Shown here piece after piece: positions 1 to 8,827 of a stretch of 64,000 bases of DNA; positions within the stretch are counted from its first letter, which is position 1, and each line of letters opens with the position of its first letter. The translations under genes and the position numbers were made by a program. The notes beneath the pieces were generated by a model, which saw only the letters and a program-made list of their open reading frames with translations, searched no databases and had not been told where the DNA came from. Origin of the DNA: CAVPGP01 sp963704025 (GTDB taxonomy: Bacteria > Actinomycetota > Thermoleophilia > Gaiellales > Gaiellaceae). The stretch covers positions 248,001-312,000 of the forward strand of contig CAVPGP010000003.1 of the NCBI GenBank assembly GCA_963704025.1, read 5' to 3'.

Positions 1-78
1 AACCCGCACGTCAGCGAGGCAGGGCTGAAGGCGCCGCCGAAGCTCGTCAGGCCCGGCCTGCGCCCCGCCGCGCGCTAG
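1..78 (+). CDS. C-terminal end of an unidentified protein (partial)
   Basis: The first reading frame is open from base 1 to a TAG at 76-78 and gives 25 residues rich in Pro, Arg and Ala. It runs convergently into lysA and overlaps its stop codon by a few bases, an arrangement also seen at the leuS and holA ends in this window. The fragment is too short to identify a family. Confidence 0.4.
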   Translation, partial: NPHVSEAGLKAPPKLVRPGLRPAAR

Positions 79-1346
79 CCGGGCAGCCCGGTCTCGAAGG
101 AGAGCAGGTCGTCGATCGTCTCGCGCCGGCGAATCAGCCGGGCCTCGCCCTCGCGCACGAGCACGACGGCGGGTCGCGGCGAGGCGTTGTAGTTCGAGGC
201 CATCGCGAGCGTGTAGCCCCCGGTCGCGGGGATCGCGAGGAGATCGCCGCGGTGCGGCTCGGGCAGCTCGACCCGGTCGATCAGCACGTCGCCGGACTCG
301 CAGTGCTTGCCGGCGACGGTGTAGTGGCCGACCGTCGGCTCGTCGGCGCGGTTCGCGAGCAGCGCGGTGTAGCGTGCGCCGTAGATCGCGGGGCGCGGGT
401 TGTCCGACATGCCGCCGTCGACCGCGACGTACGTCGTCGACTCGCTCGCGCGCTTGACCGAGCCGACCCGGTAGAGCGTGACACCCGCCCGGCTGACGAG
501 CGAGCGGCCGGGCTCGAGCACGAGGCGGGGGCGGGGAAGGTCCTGCAAGGCCCAGGAGCGCTCGATCTCGCCCGTCAGCTCACGGACGAACGCGGCGATC
601 GACGGCGGCTCCTCCTCCGAAACGTGACGCACGCCGAGCCCGCCGCCGAGGTCGACGAGCTCTGGCGCCCACCCGATCTGCGCGCGGCAGCGCGCGCTGA
701 AGAGCGCGAGCCACTCGACGGTCATCGCCGCCGCACGCAGGTGGAGGAGCTGCGAGCCGATGTGCACATGCAGGCCGAGCACGTCTACCTCCGCGTCGCG
801 CAGCCGCTCGACTGCGTCGATCGCGTCGTTCGGCGGCAGGCCGAACTTCGAGCCGTGATGCGCGGTCCGGATGGCTTCGTGCGTGTCCGCCTCGATGCCC
901 GGCGTGACGCGGACGAGGGCTCGCCGCACACCTGCCGCCACGGCTCGGTCCACCTCGTCGAGCGCATCGACCACGACCAGCGCTCCGGCGCCTGCGGCGG
1001 CGGCAAGCTCCTCGTCGGACTTGTTGTTTCCGTGGACGACGAGCTGCCCGCAGTCGAGCCCTGCCTGCCGCGCGAAGGCGAGCTCACCCAGGGTCGAGAC
1101 GTCGGCGCCGAGCCCCTCCTCGGCGAAGAGGCGGAGCAGCGCAACGGAGGGGAGCGCCTTCGTCCCGTAGACGACGAGCGCATCGGGCGCGGCATTCCGG
1201 TACGCGCGCGCCTGCCCGCGGAGCGTCTGCTCGCAGAGCACGAGCAGCGGCGTCCCGTGTTCGTCCGCGAGCTCGGTGGCCGGCACGCCCGCGATCGCGA
1301 GCGCCGCGCCGTCGAGCCGAGCCGTCTCCGGGAAGAGGTCGAGCAT
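75..1346 (-). CDS. lysA: diaminopimelate decarboxylase
   Basis: PLP enzyme that decarboxylates meso-diaminopimelate to L-lysine, the last step of lysine synthesis, in the cytoplasm. About 423 residues, a normal length. Visible are the PLP lysine in VVYGTKALPS near the N-terminus, HVHIGSQ mid-barrel, EPGRSLV binding the cofactor phosphate, the CESGDVL catalytic cysteine segment and the C-terminal GGYTLAMASNYN. I chose the ATG at 1344-1346 (MLDLFPETA), which matches the usual family N-terminus. An in-frame GTG at 1379 would add eleven residues. Neither has a clear Shine-Dalgarno. No lysine riboswitch is visible; the upstream DNA carries the composite repeat at 1384-1445. Confidence 0.93.
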   Translation of the reverse strand: MLDLFPETARLDGAALAIAGVPATELADEHGTPLLVLCEQTLRGQARAYRNAAPDALVVYGTKALPSVALLRLFAEEGLGADVSTLGELAFARQAGLDCGQLVVHGNNKSDEELAAAAGAGALVVVDALDEVDRAVAAGVRRALVRVTPGIEADTHEAIRTAHHGSKFGLPPNDAIDAVERLRDAEVDVLGLHVHIGSQLLHLRAAAMTVEWLALFSARCRAQIGWAPELVDLGGGLGVRHVSEEEPPSIAAFVRELTGEIERSWALQDLPRPRLVLEPGRSLVSRAGVTLYRVGSVKRASESTTYVAVDGGMSDNPRPAIYGARYTALLANRADEPTVGHYTVAGKHCESGDVLIDRVELPEPHRGDLLAIPATGGYTLAMASNYNASPRPAVVLVREGEARLIRRRETIDDLLSFETGLPG

Positions 1347-1383
1347 CCCAGGATTCTGCCGACCGCGGGCAATCGTCACGCAA

Positions 1384-1445
1384 ATGTTGCAGACGCGTGC
1401 GGGCGGACGAGGTACTTTCGGTCCCCGGGTGGGTGGGGGCTAGGG
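1384..1445 (-). repeat. composite intergenic element, copy 1 (GTCTG box plus G-quadruplex box)
   Basis: On the minus strand a C-rich box (CCCCCACCCACCC, complement of 1427-1439) is followed after about 25 nt by GCACGCGTCTGCAAC (complement of 1387-1401). On the plus strand the first box reads GGGTGGGTGGGGGCTAGGG, four G-tracts with short loops and therefore a potential G-quadruplex. The same two boxes in the same order and at nearly the same spacing recur at 25003-25060. It lies just upstream of lysA and may carry its promoter. Confidence 0.5.
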
Positions 1446-1454
1446 ATGGTCCCC

Positions 1455-1476
1455 GCGCGTGCGCGCGCGCACGCGC
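1455..1476. repeat. 22-bp perfect alternating purine-pyrimidine palindrome
   Basis: A loopless palindrome centred between 1465 and 1466, made of GC, GT and AC steps. It sits between the 3' end of the cupin gene and the 5' end of lysA. There is no T-tract, so it does not look like an intrinsic terminator. Alternating CG DNA of this kind can form Z-DNA or a cruciform. Confidence 0.5.
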
Positions 1477-1559
1477 AGGGAAGAGAACAGCCGGGCAAAA
1501 GGTCGGTGAACGACGGCCAAACGGCGGCAAAGTGACCGAGCCTTGCCCACCGCCGCTCG

Positions 1560-1956
1560 CTACTCGGCCCACCAGCCGTCCTCGGTCTTGCCGTCGCCCG
1601 GCCCCGTGTTCGGCGCGCCGATCGCCAGGAAGGTCGCACCCTCAGGCCCGCCCTCGTAGGCGCGCATGCCGGCCGGCGCGATCCGCACGGCCGTGAACGG
1701 CGTCATCTCCACGATCTCACCGTCCACGTTCAGCCGCATGCTCCCCTCGATGCAGACGTAGATCTCCTCCTGCAGGTTGTGCGTGTGCCCGTAGGGAACG
1801 CGGAAGCCCGGCCCGAGCCTCAGCAGGCTGATGCCCGAGTTCTGCGCATCGATCGGCGACACGCGCCATCCGCAGCTGCAGCTCGCTCTCGTCAAGCCCG
1901 AACCTGACGCCTTGGTTCTCGACCTCCTCCAGGTTCACGACCGTGTGATTCGCCAC
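1560..1956 (-). CDS. small single-domain cupin protein (one frameshift)
   Basis: Reconstructed product of about 130 residues with a single cupin barrel. The metal-site motif PYGHTHNLQEEIYVCIEG gives the His-x-His and Glu ligands, and the second motif region follows at PFTAVRIAPAGMRAYE. The first 30 residues (from GTG 1954-1956, with AAGGAGGA just upstream) are in one frame and the cupin core in another. Removing one base near 1866 joins them into a continuous ARSPIDAQNSG, so a sequencing insertion is likely. The substrate cannot be inferred; such small cupins include sugar-binding, dioxygenase and redox-sensing forms. Confidence 0.7.
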
Positions 1957-2000
1957 CGATTCCTCCTTCGCGGAAAGGACGCGAAGCTACTCCCTTGCTA

Positions 2001-2141
2001 GAGTTGGGGTCAATGCAGGAGCTTCTCGACTAGCGCAGGAGGCTCACGTGGCGCGCGCCGCGGCAGCTTCCCACGGCCTCTCGATCGAGAGGTCTTTTCG
2101 TCTCTAGAGCCAAACACGGATGACGGGCAGCGAAGGACGGC
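2001..2141 (+). promoter_or_regulatory. leuS leader with candidate attenuator and leader peptide
   Basis: The 140 nt before leuS contain a seven-codon ORF at 2013-2033, ATG-CAG-GAG-CTT-CTC-GAC-TAG (MQELLD), with two consecutive leucine codons, followed by an intrinsic terminator at 2077-2098. This is the classical layout of leucine-responsive transcription attenuation. An alternative is a degenerate T-box: TGGC at 2049-2052 and CCGCGG at 2058-2063 loosely resemble the antiterminator, but TGGC would not match a tRNA-Leu ACCA end and I cannot draw a Stem I. Either way it is probably charging-dependent control of leucyl-tRNA synthetase. Confidence 0.5.
2077..2098 (+). terminator. intrinsic terminator in the leuS leader
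   Basis: A perfect 16-nt self-complementary stem (CCTCTCGA / TCGAGAGG, 2077-2092) is followed directly by TCTTTT. It lies 44 nt before the leuS start, so it would stop transcription before the gene unless an alternative structure forms. Confidence 0.65.
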
Positions 2142-4583
2142 ATGGACACCTACGACGCACACGAGATCGAGCGGAAGTGGCAGCAGGTCTGGGAGGACGA
2201 GCGGGCCTTCCACGTCCCGAACCCGAGGCCGGGCGAGGCGCAGCGGCGAGAAGCGGTACGTGCTCGAGATGCTGCCGTACCCGAGCGGGACCCTGCACAT
2301 GGGCCACATGCTCGTCTACACGCTGGGCGACGTCCGTGCGCACTTCTACCGGCGCAACGGCTACGAGGTGCTGCGCCCGATGGGCTTCGACTCGTTCGGC
2401 CTGCCGGCCGAGAACGCCGCGATCGAGGAAGGCGGACACCCGCGGGAGATCGTCGAGCGGAACATCCGCAGCATCCGCGAGACGATGAAGCGCGTCGGCT
2501 GGGCGATCGACTGGGACCGCGAGGTGTCCACGCACGAGGACGAGTACATCCGCTGGAACCAGTGGCTGTTCCTGCGCCTGCGCGAGGCGGGGCTCGCGTA
2601 TCGCAAGTCCTCGCTCGTGAAGTGGTGCCCCAAGGACCAGACCGTGCTGGCGAACGAGCAGGTCCAGGACGGCCGCTGCAAGCGGTGCGGCTCGGTCGTG
2701 GAGGCGCGGAAGCTGGAGCAATGGTTCTTCAAGACCACGGCGTACGCCGACGAGCTGCTGAGACTTCGAGGGGCTGACCTGGCCGGAGCGCGTGATGGCG
2801 GCACAGCGCCACTGGATCGGGCGCTCGGAGGGCGCCGACGTCCTGTTCCGGATCGAGGAGCTGGACGTCGACGTGCCGGTGTTCACCACGCGCCCCGACA
2901 CGCTGTTCGGCTCGACGTTCTTCGTGCTGGCCCCCGAGCACCCGCTGGTGGATGACCTGGCTGCGCGCTCGCCGAACGGCGACGAGATCCGCGACTACGT
3001 GCGCATCGCCGCGGCCAAGCGCGGCGAGGAGCGAGCCGCGTCCGAGGCGAAGTCCGGCGTCTTCACCGGCTTCTACGCCACGAATCCGGTCAACGAGGCG
3101 CCGCTTCCGATCTGGGTTGCCGACTACGTGCTGATGGACTACGGCACGGGCGCGATCATGGCCGTCCCCGCGCACGACGAGCGGGACTTCCAGTTCGCGC
3201 AGACGTTCGGCCTGACCGTGAAGCCCGTCGTCGTGCCGGCGGACGGCGAGGTGCCTCAAGGCTCCGCGTTCATGGGCCACACCGAGAACGAGGTGCTGAT
3301 CGACTCGGGCGAGTTCACCGGCCTGCCGGCGCCGGAGGCGAAGAAGGCGATCGTCGAGTGGCTCGACCGGCGCGGCCGCGGCAAGCCGGCGATCAACTTC
3401 CGCCTGCGCGACTGGGGCTTCTCGCGCCAGCGCTACTGGGGCTGTCCGATCCCGATCATCTACTGCGACGAGCACGGGATCGTGCCCGTCCCGGACGAGG
3501 ATCTGCCGGTGCTGCTGCCGGAGATCGAGGACTTCCGCCCGAAGGGGCACGCGCCGCTCGCGTCGGCCGAGGAGTGGGTGAACGTCTCGTGCCCGATCTG
3601 CGGCGGCCCGGCGCGGCGTGAGGTCGACACGATGGACACCTTCGTCGACTCCTCGTGGTACTTCCTGCGCTATACCGACCCGCACAACGACCACGCGCCG
3701 TACGACCGGCGGATCGCCGACTACTGGGGTCCGGTCGACTTCTACCAGGGCGGCGTCGACCACGCGACGGTGCACATGATCTACGCGCGCTTCTACATGA
3801 AGGCGCTGAACGACATGGACCTGATCGGCTTCCGCGAGCCGTTCATCCGCTTTCACGGGAACGGGTGGGTGCAGCTGGGCGGGACGAAGATGTCGAAGTC
3901 GAAGGGCAACGTGCTCGGCCCGGATCAGTTCGTGGAGCAGTACGGCGCCGACCCGACGCGGCTCTACTCCCTCTTCATCGCGCCCGCAGACCAGGACATG
4001 GAGTTCACGGAGACCGGGCTCGAGGGCATGCAGCGGTTCGTCCGCCGTCTCTGGCGTGTCGTCAACGAGGCGATCGAGGCCGAGCCACGCGAGCCGCATG
4101 AGGCCGAGCCGGGGACGCTGACCCGCAAGGCACACGAGACGATCGCCAAGGTGACGGACGACATCGGCCGCCGAGAGGCGTTCAACACGCCGATCGCAGC
4201 GGTGATGGAGCTGGTGAACGAGCTGGCCGCGGACGTCGACGCTCCGGACGCACGCTTCGCGGCGGAGACGGCCGTGTCGCTGATCCAGCCGTACGCGCCG
4301 CACGTCGCGGAGGAGCTGTGGCAGCGGCTGGGGCACGAGCGGCTCTGGGAGACGCCGTGGCCGCGCGCCGACGAGTCGCAGCTGCGGCGCGACACGTTCG
4401 AGCTGGTGCTGCAGGTGAACGGCAAGGTGCGCGACCGGATCGAGGCGCCCGCGTCGGCGTCCCAGGACGAGCTGATCGCGCTGCGCCAAGGAGTCGCCGC
4501 GCATCCGGGAATACGTCGACGGCAAGGAGATCCGCCGGGAGATCGTCGTCCCGGGGAAGCTCGTCAACATCGTCGTGCTCTAG
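2142..4583 (+). CDS. leuS: leucyl-tRNA synthetase (three frameshifts in this sequence)
   Basis: Class I aminoacyl-tRNA synthetase charging tRNA-Leu; reconstructed length about 810 residues, normal for the bacterial enzyme. The signature PYPSGTLHMGH (HIGH type) is near residue 45, the CP1 editing domain contains TTRPDTLFGSTF, the WGCPIPII region follows, and the KMSKSKGN loop is at about 3890-3910. The C-terminus reads EYVDGKEIRREIVVPGKLVNIVVL. Three single-base insertions, near 2239 (GCG-c-AGC), 2765 (CTG-a-GAC) and 4485 (CTG-c-GCC), break the frame; removing each restores the expected sequence. An essential gene with three such events points to sequence error, not a pseudogene. The stop overlaps the convergent gene at 4580. 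Confidence 0.95.
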
Positions 4584-4951
4584 CGGATTCCCGTGTCCGC
4601 CGAGAAGTTCACGACGCGATAGCGGCCGGCCACGACCTGGACGCGCGCCGGGCGTACGAGCCGGGAGATGCCGTAGCGCGTCCGCACGGAGTACCAGCCG
4701 GGCGCGAGCGTGATCCGGTAGGCGCCCTGTGCGTTCGTGAGCGCGCTCGTCGTCGTGCCGGCCCGCGTGAAGAAGAGCCGCGCATGAGCCGCCCGGCCGT
4801 CGCACGTCTGGCCCTTTCTGCAGACCGGCTGGATCGGCCCCACGGTGAAGGTGCCCCGCAGGCCGCTCGCGCCGCCGCCCCAGGCGGGAGCCGCTGCGAG
4901 GAGCGAGCCACGCGACGAGGAGCGCGGCGGCAGCTACGATCGCGAGCCTCA
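4580..4951 (-). CDS. small secreted protein with a carboxypeptidase-regulatory-like fold
   Basis: About 122 residues after correcting one frameshift near 4905. The N-terminus (MRLAIVAAAALLVAWLA) is a signal peptide ending in an Ala-rich cleavage region. The mature part has a Cys pair (VCRKGQTC) and a beta-rich segment ending TNAQGAYRITLAPGWYSVRTRYG, resembling the transthyretin-like or carboxypeptidase-regulatory beta-sandwich in which a Gly-x-Tyr turn precedes the last strands. No catalytic residues are seen; an extracytoplasmic binding or structural role is inference. It is convergent with leuS and divergent from the sigma factor at 5033. Confidence 0.55.
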
Positions 4952-5032
4952 TCTCCTCATTGTGGCCGAGCGGGACGGAAACGGAACCCACGCGCGTAGC
5001 ACAATTGTGTCCATGCGCCCGCAATCCGGACG

Positions 5033-5542
5033 GTGAGCTCGTCGCGGCAGCGCGCCAGCGGCTCTCGGGACGCAGCGGCGGAGCTCTTCGAGCGGCACTG
5101 GCCGGGCGCCTGGCGCGCGGCGTACGCGATCACGGGCCGCCGCGCGATGGCGGACGACGTCGCGCAGGATGCATTCGAGCGCGCGTTCGCCGCGCTGTCG
5201 CGCTTCGACGAGCGCCGGCCGTTCGCTCCCTGGCTGCACCGGATCGTGGTCAACCGCTCGCTCGACCTGCTGCGGAGCGAGCGGCGGCTCGTCGGCGGCG
5301 AGGTCGTCGAGCTCGAGTGGCACGACGTCGGCCGAGGGCGACCGCGGCCTGCTCGAGGCGGTGGCGTCGCTGCCGCTGCAGCGCCGCGTCGTCGTCGTGC
5401 TCCGCTACGGGCTCGGCTTCGCGCCGCCGGCGATCGCGTCGATCCTCGGCGTCGCCGGAGGGAACGGTGCACTCCCGGCTCGCCCGGGCGCTCGCAGCAA
5501 CTGCGCGAGGAGCTGGAGGTGAACGGTGTCGAACGAGCTTGA
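5033..5542 (+). CDS. ECF-type RNA polymerase sigma factor (three frameshifts)
   Basis: Reconstructed product about 168 residues. Region 2 is clear: ELFERHWPGAWRAAY, then MADDVAQDAFERAFAAL and the PWLHRIVVNRSLDLLR end of region 2.4. Region 4 is recovered after removing single extra bases near 5330, 5462 and 5495: EAVASLPLQRRVVVVLRYG, AIASILGVAEGTVHSRLARAL, QLREELE. The GTG at 5033 is the first usable start. It overlaps the next gene (start 5526), whose product has a transmembrane segment and a beta-propeller, the usual place for an anti-sigma factor. A GGAACC at about 4983-4988 could be an autoregulatory ECF -35 element; that is speculative. Confidence 0.85.
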   Translation: MSSSRQRASGSRDAAAELFERHWPGAWRAAYAITGRRAMADDVAQDAFERAFAALSRFDERRPFAPWLHRIVVNRSLDLLRSERRLVGGEVVELEWHDVGRGRPRPARGGGVAAAAAPRRRRAPLRARLRAAGDRVDPRRRRRERCTPGSPGRSQQLREELEVNGVERA

Positions 5543-6722
5543 GGCGAGGCTGACCGAGGCGCTCGGCGCGCTGCCCGGCGCGGACGAGGTCGCGCGCGGG
5601 CGCGCCCGCCGCGCCGCCCTCGACGCGCTGCCGCGGGCGGGCCGGAGGCACGGCCGGCTGCTGGTGGCGGTCGCCGCTGCGCTGCTGCCTGCTCGTGCTC
5701 GGCGCGGCCGCGCTCGCGGCGATCGGGACGATCCAGGTGACGCTGGCACCGAAGCGCCGACGCGCGCGGAGTCCGCGAGCGCCTCGCTCGCGCCGCCCGG
5801 GCGCGCACGGGATCGCGCTCGTCGTCGGGCGGGAGGCTCTGGCTCGGCGCGCGGGTGGCGCCCGGATCGAGGGGCTGCCCGCGCGACGCGGTCGACCTCT
5901 CGCCGCACGCGCTCTACGCCGCGGTCGGGATCGGGCGCTCGCTCGTCGTCACCGCGCCCGAACGGCCGCCGTGCGTGGACGTTGCGGACGCCGGGCGAGG
6001 TGAGCGCCGTGGCGTGGTCGCCCGACGCGCTGAAGATCGCGTACGTCGCGGGCTCGCAGCTGCGGATCGTCGAGGGCGACGGGGATCACGACCGGCTGGT
6101 CGAGCACCGCGTTCGTGTAGTGCGGCCGTCGTGGCGGGCCGACTCGCTCGCGGTGGCGTACGTGGGCGCGGGCGGGCGCGCCGTCGTCTACGACCTCGGC
6201 CGGGTCTCGCGCCGGGTCGTCCGCCCGACGGTGCCGCAGTTCTCGTCGGCGACGTTCGACTGTGACGGGATCGGCCCGCTGCGGGCGATCGCGTTCGCGC
6301 CCGCCGGGCGCCTGCTCGCCGGCCGCGTCGGCTGACGGCGTCGTGATCGCCGGCGCGCGCCGGGTCTTCTGCTCGCCCTACGAGGCGAAGGTGCACCCGA
6401 CTTCGCTGGCCTGGCTCCGACCGGACGAGGTCGCAGTCGGCGAGGTGACGGACGGGGCTCGCGGCGGGAGCCGGATCTGGCGCGTGCGCGTCGGGCCGGA
6501 CGCGTCTCTACCAACCCGGGATCGTCGAGTCGCCGAGCGGAGTCGTCGGGCTCGCCGCGACCGCGGGGCGGGCTGCTGGTGGCACGGCGGTCGGGCGGCG
6601 CGGTACTGCTGCAGCTCATCGGGCGCGGACGCGCTCTCGGAGGCGGTTGCAGTCCGCTCGAGCGGCGAGCTCGGTGGGACGTGTCGGCGGGCGAGGGTCG
6701 CGTCTCGCTCGTCGTCCGCTGA
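5526..6722 (+). CDS. membrane-anchored TolB/WD40-like protein, probable anti-sigma partner (several frameshifts)
   Basis: Reconstructed product about 390 residues. The short cytoplasmic N-terminus (SNELEARLTEALGALPGADE) resembles anti-sigma N-termini. One transmembrane helix follows (LLVAVAAALLPLVLGAAALAAIG), then an extracytoplasmic domain with TolB/WD40-type blades (GEVSAVAWSPDALKIAYVAG, SWRADSLAVAYVGAGGRAVVYD, PLRAIAFAPAGRLLA, HPTSLAWLRPDEVAVGEV). At least four frame changes occur, so blade count is uncertain. The GTG start lies inside the sigma gene, implying translational coupling. Role as sensor of an envelope signal is inferred from position and topology; no zinc-binding anti-sigma motif is visible. 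Confidence 0.6.
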
Positions 6723-6740
6723 GCGCGCAGCATTCGTTCC

Positions 6741-6763
6741 ACTTTTGTCACAGACACGTGCCG
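6741..6763 (-). repeat. dispersed GTCTG motif (copy between sensor gene and comEA)
   Basis: On the minus strand the sequence reads CACGTGTCTGTGACAAAAGT. Relatives are at 20716-20735, 28875-28906, 25003-25018 and 1387-1401. This copy is oriented away from comEA, unlike the others, which face the downstream gene. Confidence 0.45.
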
Positions 6764-6787
6764 GTTCCGCGGCGATCATCGATCGAG

Positions 6788-7383
6788 ATGGTCGAACGCC
6801 TGCATGGACGCCGGCGCCAGGTGCTCGTGGTCGCGCGCTCGCGGTCGTCGCGCTGCTGGCGGGGCGATGGCTCGCTGCGGCAGGTGCCCCGTCGGAGCGT
6901 CCGCTCGTCCGCGCGCCCGTCAGGGTCGCGTCGACGAACGCGGCGCTCACCGGGCGCGCTCGTCGTCCACGTCGTCGGCGCGGTGCGGCGCCCCGGGCTC
7001 TACCGGCTGCCCCAGGGTCCCGTGTCGCGGACGCGGTGAGGCGGGCGGGCGGCGCGACCCGACGCGCGGACACGTCGCTCGTCAACCTCGCCGCCCCGCT
7101 CGCCGACGGGATCCAGATCGCCGTGCCGCGCCGCGGCGCGGGTCGGGCCCAGCCGGTTCGGCGCGCCGGCGCCGGCAGGCGCCGGCGTCCGGGCCGGTGC
7201 ATCTGAACTCGGCCACGGTCGCCGATCTCGACACGCTTCCGGGCGTCGGGCCGGTGACCGCGCAGAAGATCGTCGACTATCGCCAGCAGCACGGGCCGTT
7301 CACCGCGCTCGAGGATCTCGACGCGATCCCGGGGATCGGGCCGGCGAGGATCGAGCAGCTGCAGGGGGCTGGCCGAGCCGTGA
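6788..7383 (+). CDS. comEA: competence protein ComEA, DNA-binding subunit (frameshifted)
   Basis: Periplasmic-side double-stranded DNA receptor of the uptake machinery. The reconstructed protein of about 195 residues has an N-terminal membrane anchor (VLVVALAVVALLAGRWLAAAG), an SLBB domain (ALVVHVVGAVRRPGLYRLP ... ADAVRRAGGA), a low-complexity linker, and a C-terminal helix-hairpin-helix pair (LNSATVADLDTLPGVGPVTA and GPFTALEDLDAIPGIGPARI) that binds DNA. At least three single-base shifts interrupt it, the last near 7369 (a run of five G). The stop overlaps the comEC start (GTGA), as expected of a comEA-comEC operon. Confidence 0.85.
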
Positions 7384-8827
7384 CTGTCCGGCCGCACGGG
7401 CCCGCGCTCGCCGCCTGTTGCGGCGCTCTGCTGCGCTTGCGGCGTCCGCGCGGGCGGATCCGCCGGGTTGCTCGTCGGCGCTGCCGTTCTCACCGCCGTT
7501 CTCGCGACCGTGCTGGTCGAGCCGACCCGGCGCCCCCTCGTCCTCTGTCTGGCGCTTGCGCTGACGGGATGGTGGTGGGGCAGTCCTTGCGTCTCGAGGC
7601 GCTCGACCGCAGTCCGCTGAGCGCCCGCGTCGGCGAGGCGGGCCGGGCGATCGTCGTCACGATCGCACCGGCACGCGTCGGTCGCTTCGGGATCCGTGCG
7701 CTTGGGCGCGTGTCGCAGTTTCCGCGACCGCGAGCTGTCTGAGCCGGTGCTCCTGGAGCTGCCGCGAGGCCGGGCGCCGCCGCAGGGCGCCGTTCTCGAG
7801 GCGCTCGCGGTCGTGAAGCCGCCGCGCGGGCCCGAGAACGGCTTCGACGAGAGAACCGTGGCTGCGCCGGCACGGGATGCACGTCGTGCTCCACGTCGAC
7901 GCATGGCGTCAGATCGGGCATCGCGGTGGACTCGGGCGTGTCTCCGACGTCCTTCGCGGCAAGCTCGCCGTGCTGATCGCGCCTGGACTCCGCGGGGAGC
8001 GACGCGCGCTCGTCGAGGGCGTCGTGCTCGGCGACGACAGCGGCCTGTCCGCCGATCTGCGAGACCGCTTCCGCGCGTCAGGTCTGTACCACCTGCTGGC
8101 CGTCTCCGGCCAGAACGTCGCGCTCGTCGCGGGAGGCACGATCGCAGTGGCGTGGCTGCTGGGGCTCTCGCGGCTCTGGGCCGAGGGGGTCGCGCTGCTC
8201 ACGATCGCCGGGTACGTGCTCGCCGTGGGGCCGCAGCCCTCCGTCATCCGGGCCGGCATCGCAGGAGGTCTGGGCTCGCTCGCGTGGCTCGCGGCAAGGC
8301 CGCGCGACCGCTGGTACTTCCTCGTGCTCGGCGCGCTCGTACTGTTGGCCTGGAACCCGTACGTGGCACTCGACCCCGGCTTCCAGCTCTCCTTTGCGGC
8401 CGTCGTCGCCATCTTCGTGCTCGCCCCGCTTCTGATCGCGCGGCTCGAGGGGTATCCCGTCCCGAAAGGGCTGCGCGAGGTGGTCGCGATCTCGTCGGCG
8501 TGCGGCCTTGCGACGGCGCCGATCCTGTGGCTCCAGTTCGGCGCCGTGCCGCTCCTCTCAGTCCCCGCCAACGCGCTTGCCGCGCCCGCGGTGGTTCCAC
8601 TGCTCGGGTTGTCCTTCGCGACGGCGGCGCTCGTGCCCGTCTCGCCCGGCGCCGCGTCCTGCCTGGCTTGGCTGGACGGCTGGTGTGCGGCGTATCTCGC
8701 CGCATGCGCGCGCCTCGTCGGAGGCCTTCCGTTCGCATCCGTCAGCTCCGGGCCGGCTGCGCTCGCGGTGGTCGGCGGCTCGCTCCTGGCGTGTGCCTAT
8801 GCTTGGCGTCGATGGCAGACGACCTGA
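7380..8827 (+). CDS. comEC: DNA uptake channel ComEC/Rec2, short form (frameshifted N-terminal part)
   Basis: Inner-membrane channel for single-stranded DNA entry in natural transformation. Product about 480 residues. The hallmark ComEC-domain sequence SGLYHLLAVSGQNVALVAGG is at 8076-8135, followed by QPSVIRAGIAGGLG and at least six hydrophobic segments. The N-terminal third (7380-7880) needs several single-base corrections. There is no C-terminal metallo-beta-lactamase domain: the protein stops soon after the membrane domain and holA starts 16 nt before its end. Forms lacking that domain occur in other bacteria. Together with comEA it suggests transformability, though no pilus genes lie in this window. 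Confidence 0.88.

Noticed and set aside
2729..4570. Long minus-strand open frames opposite leuS, lepA, polA, rpsA and others
   Set aside because: They are side effects of high GC codon bias; they have low-complexity Arg/Ala/His-rich translations and no family motif.
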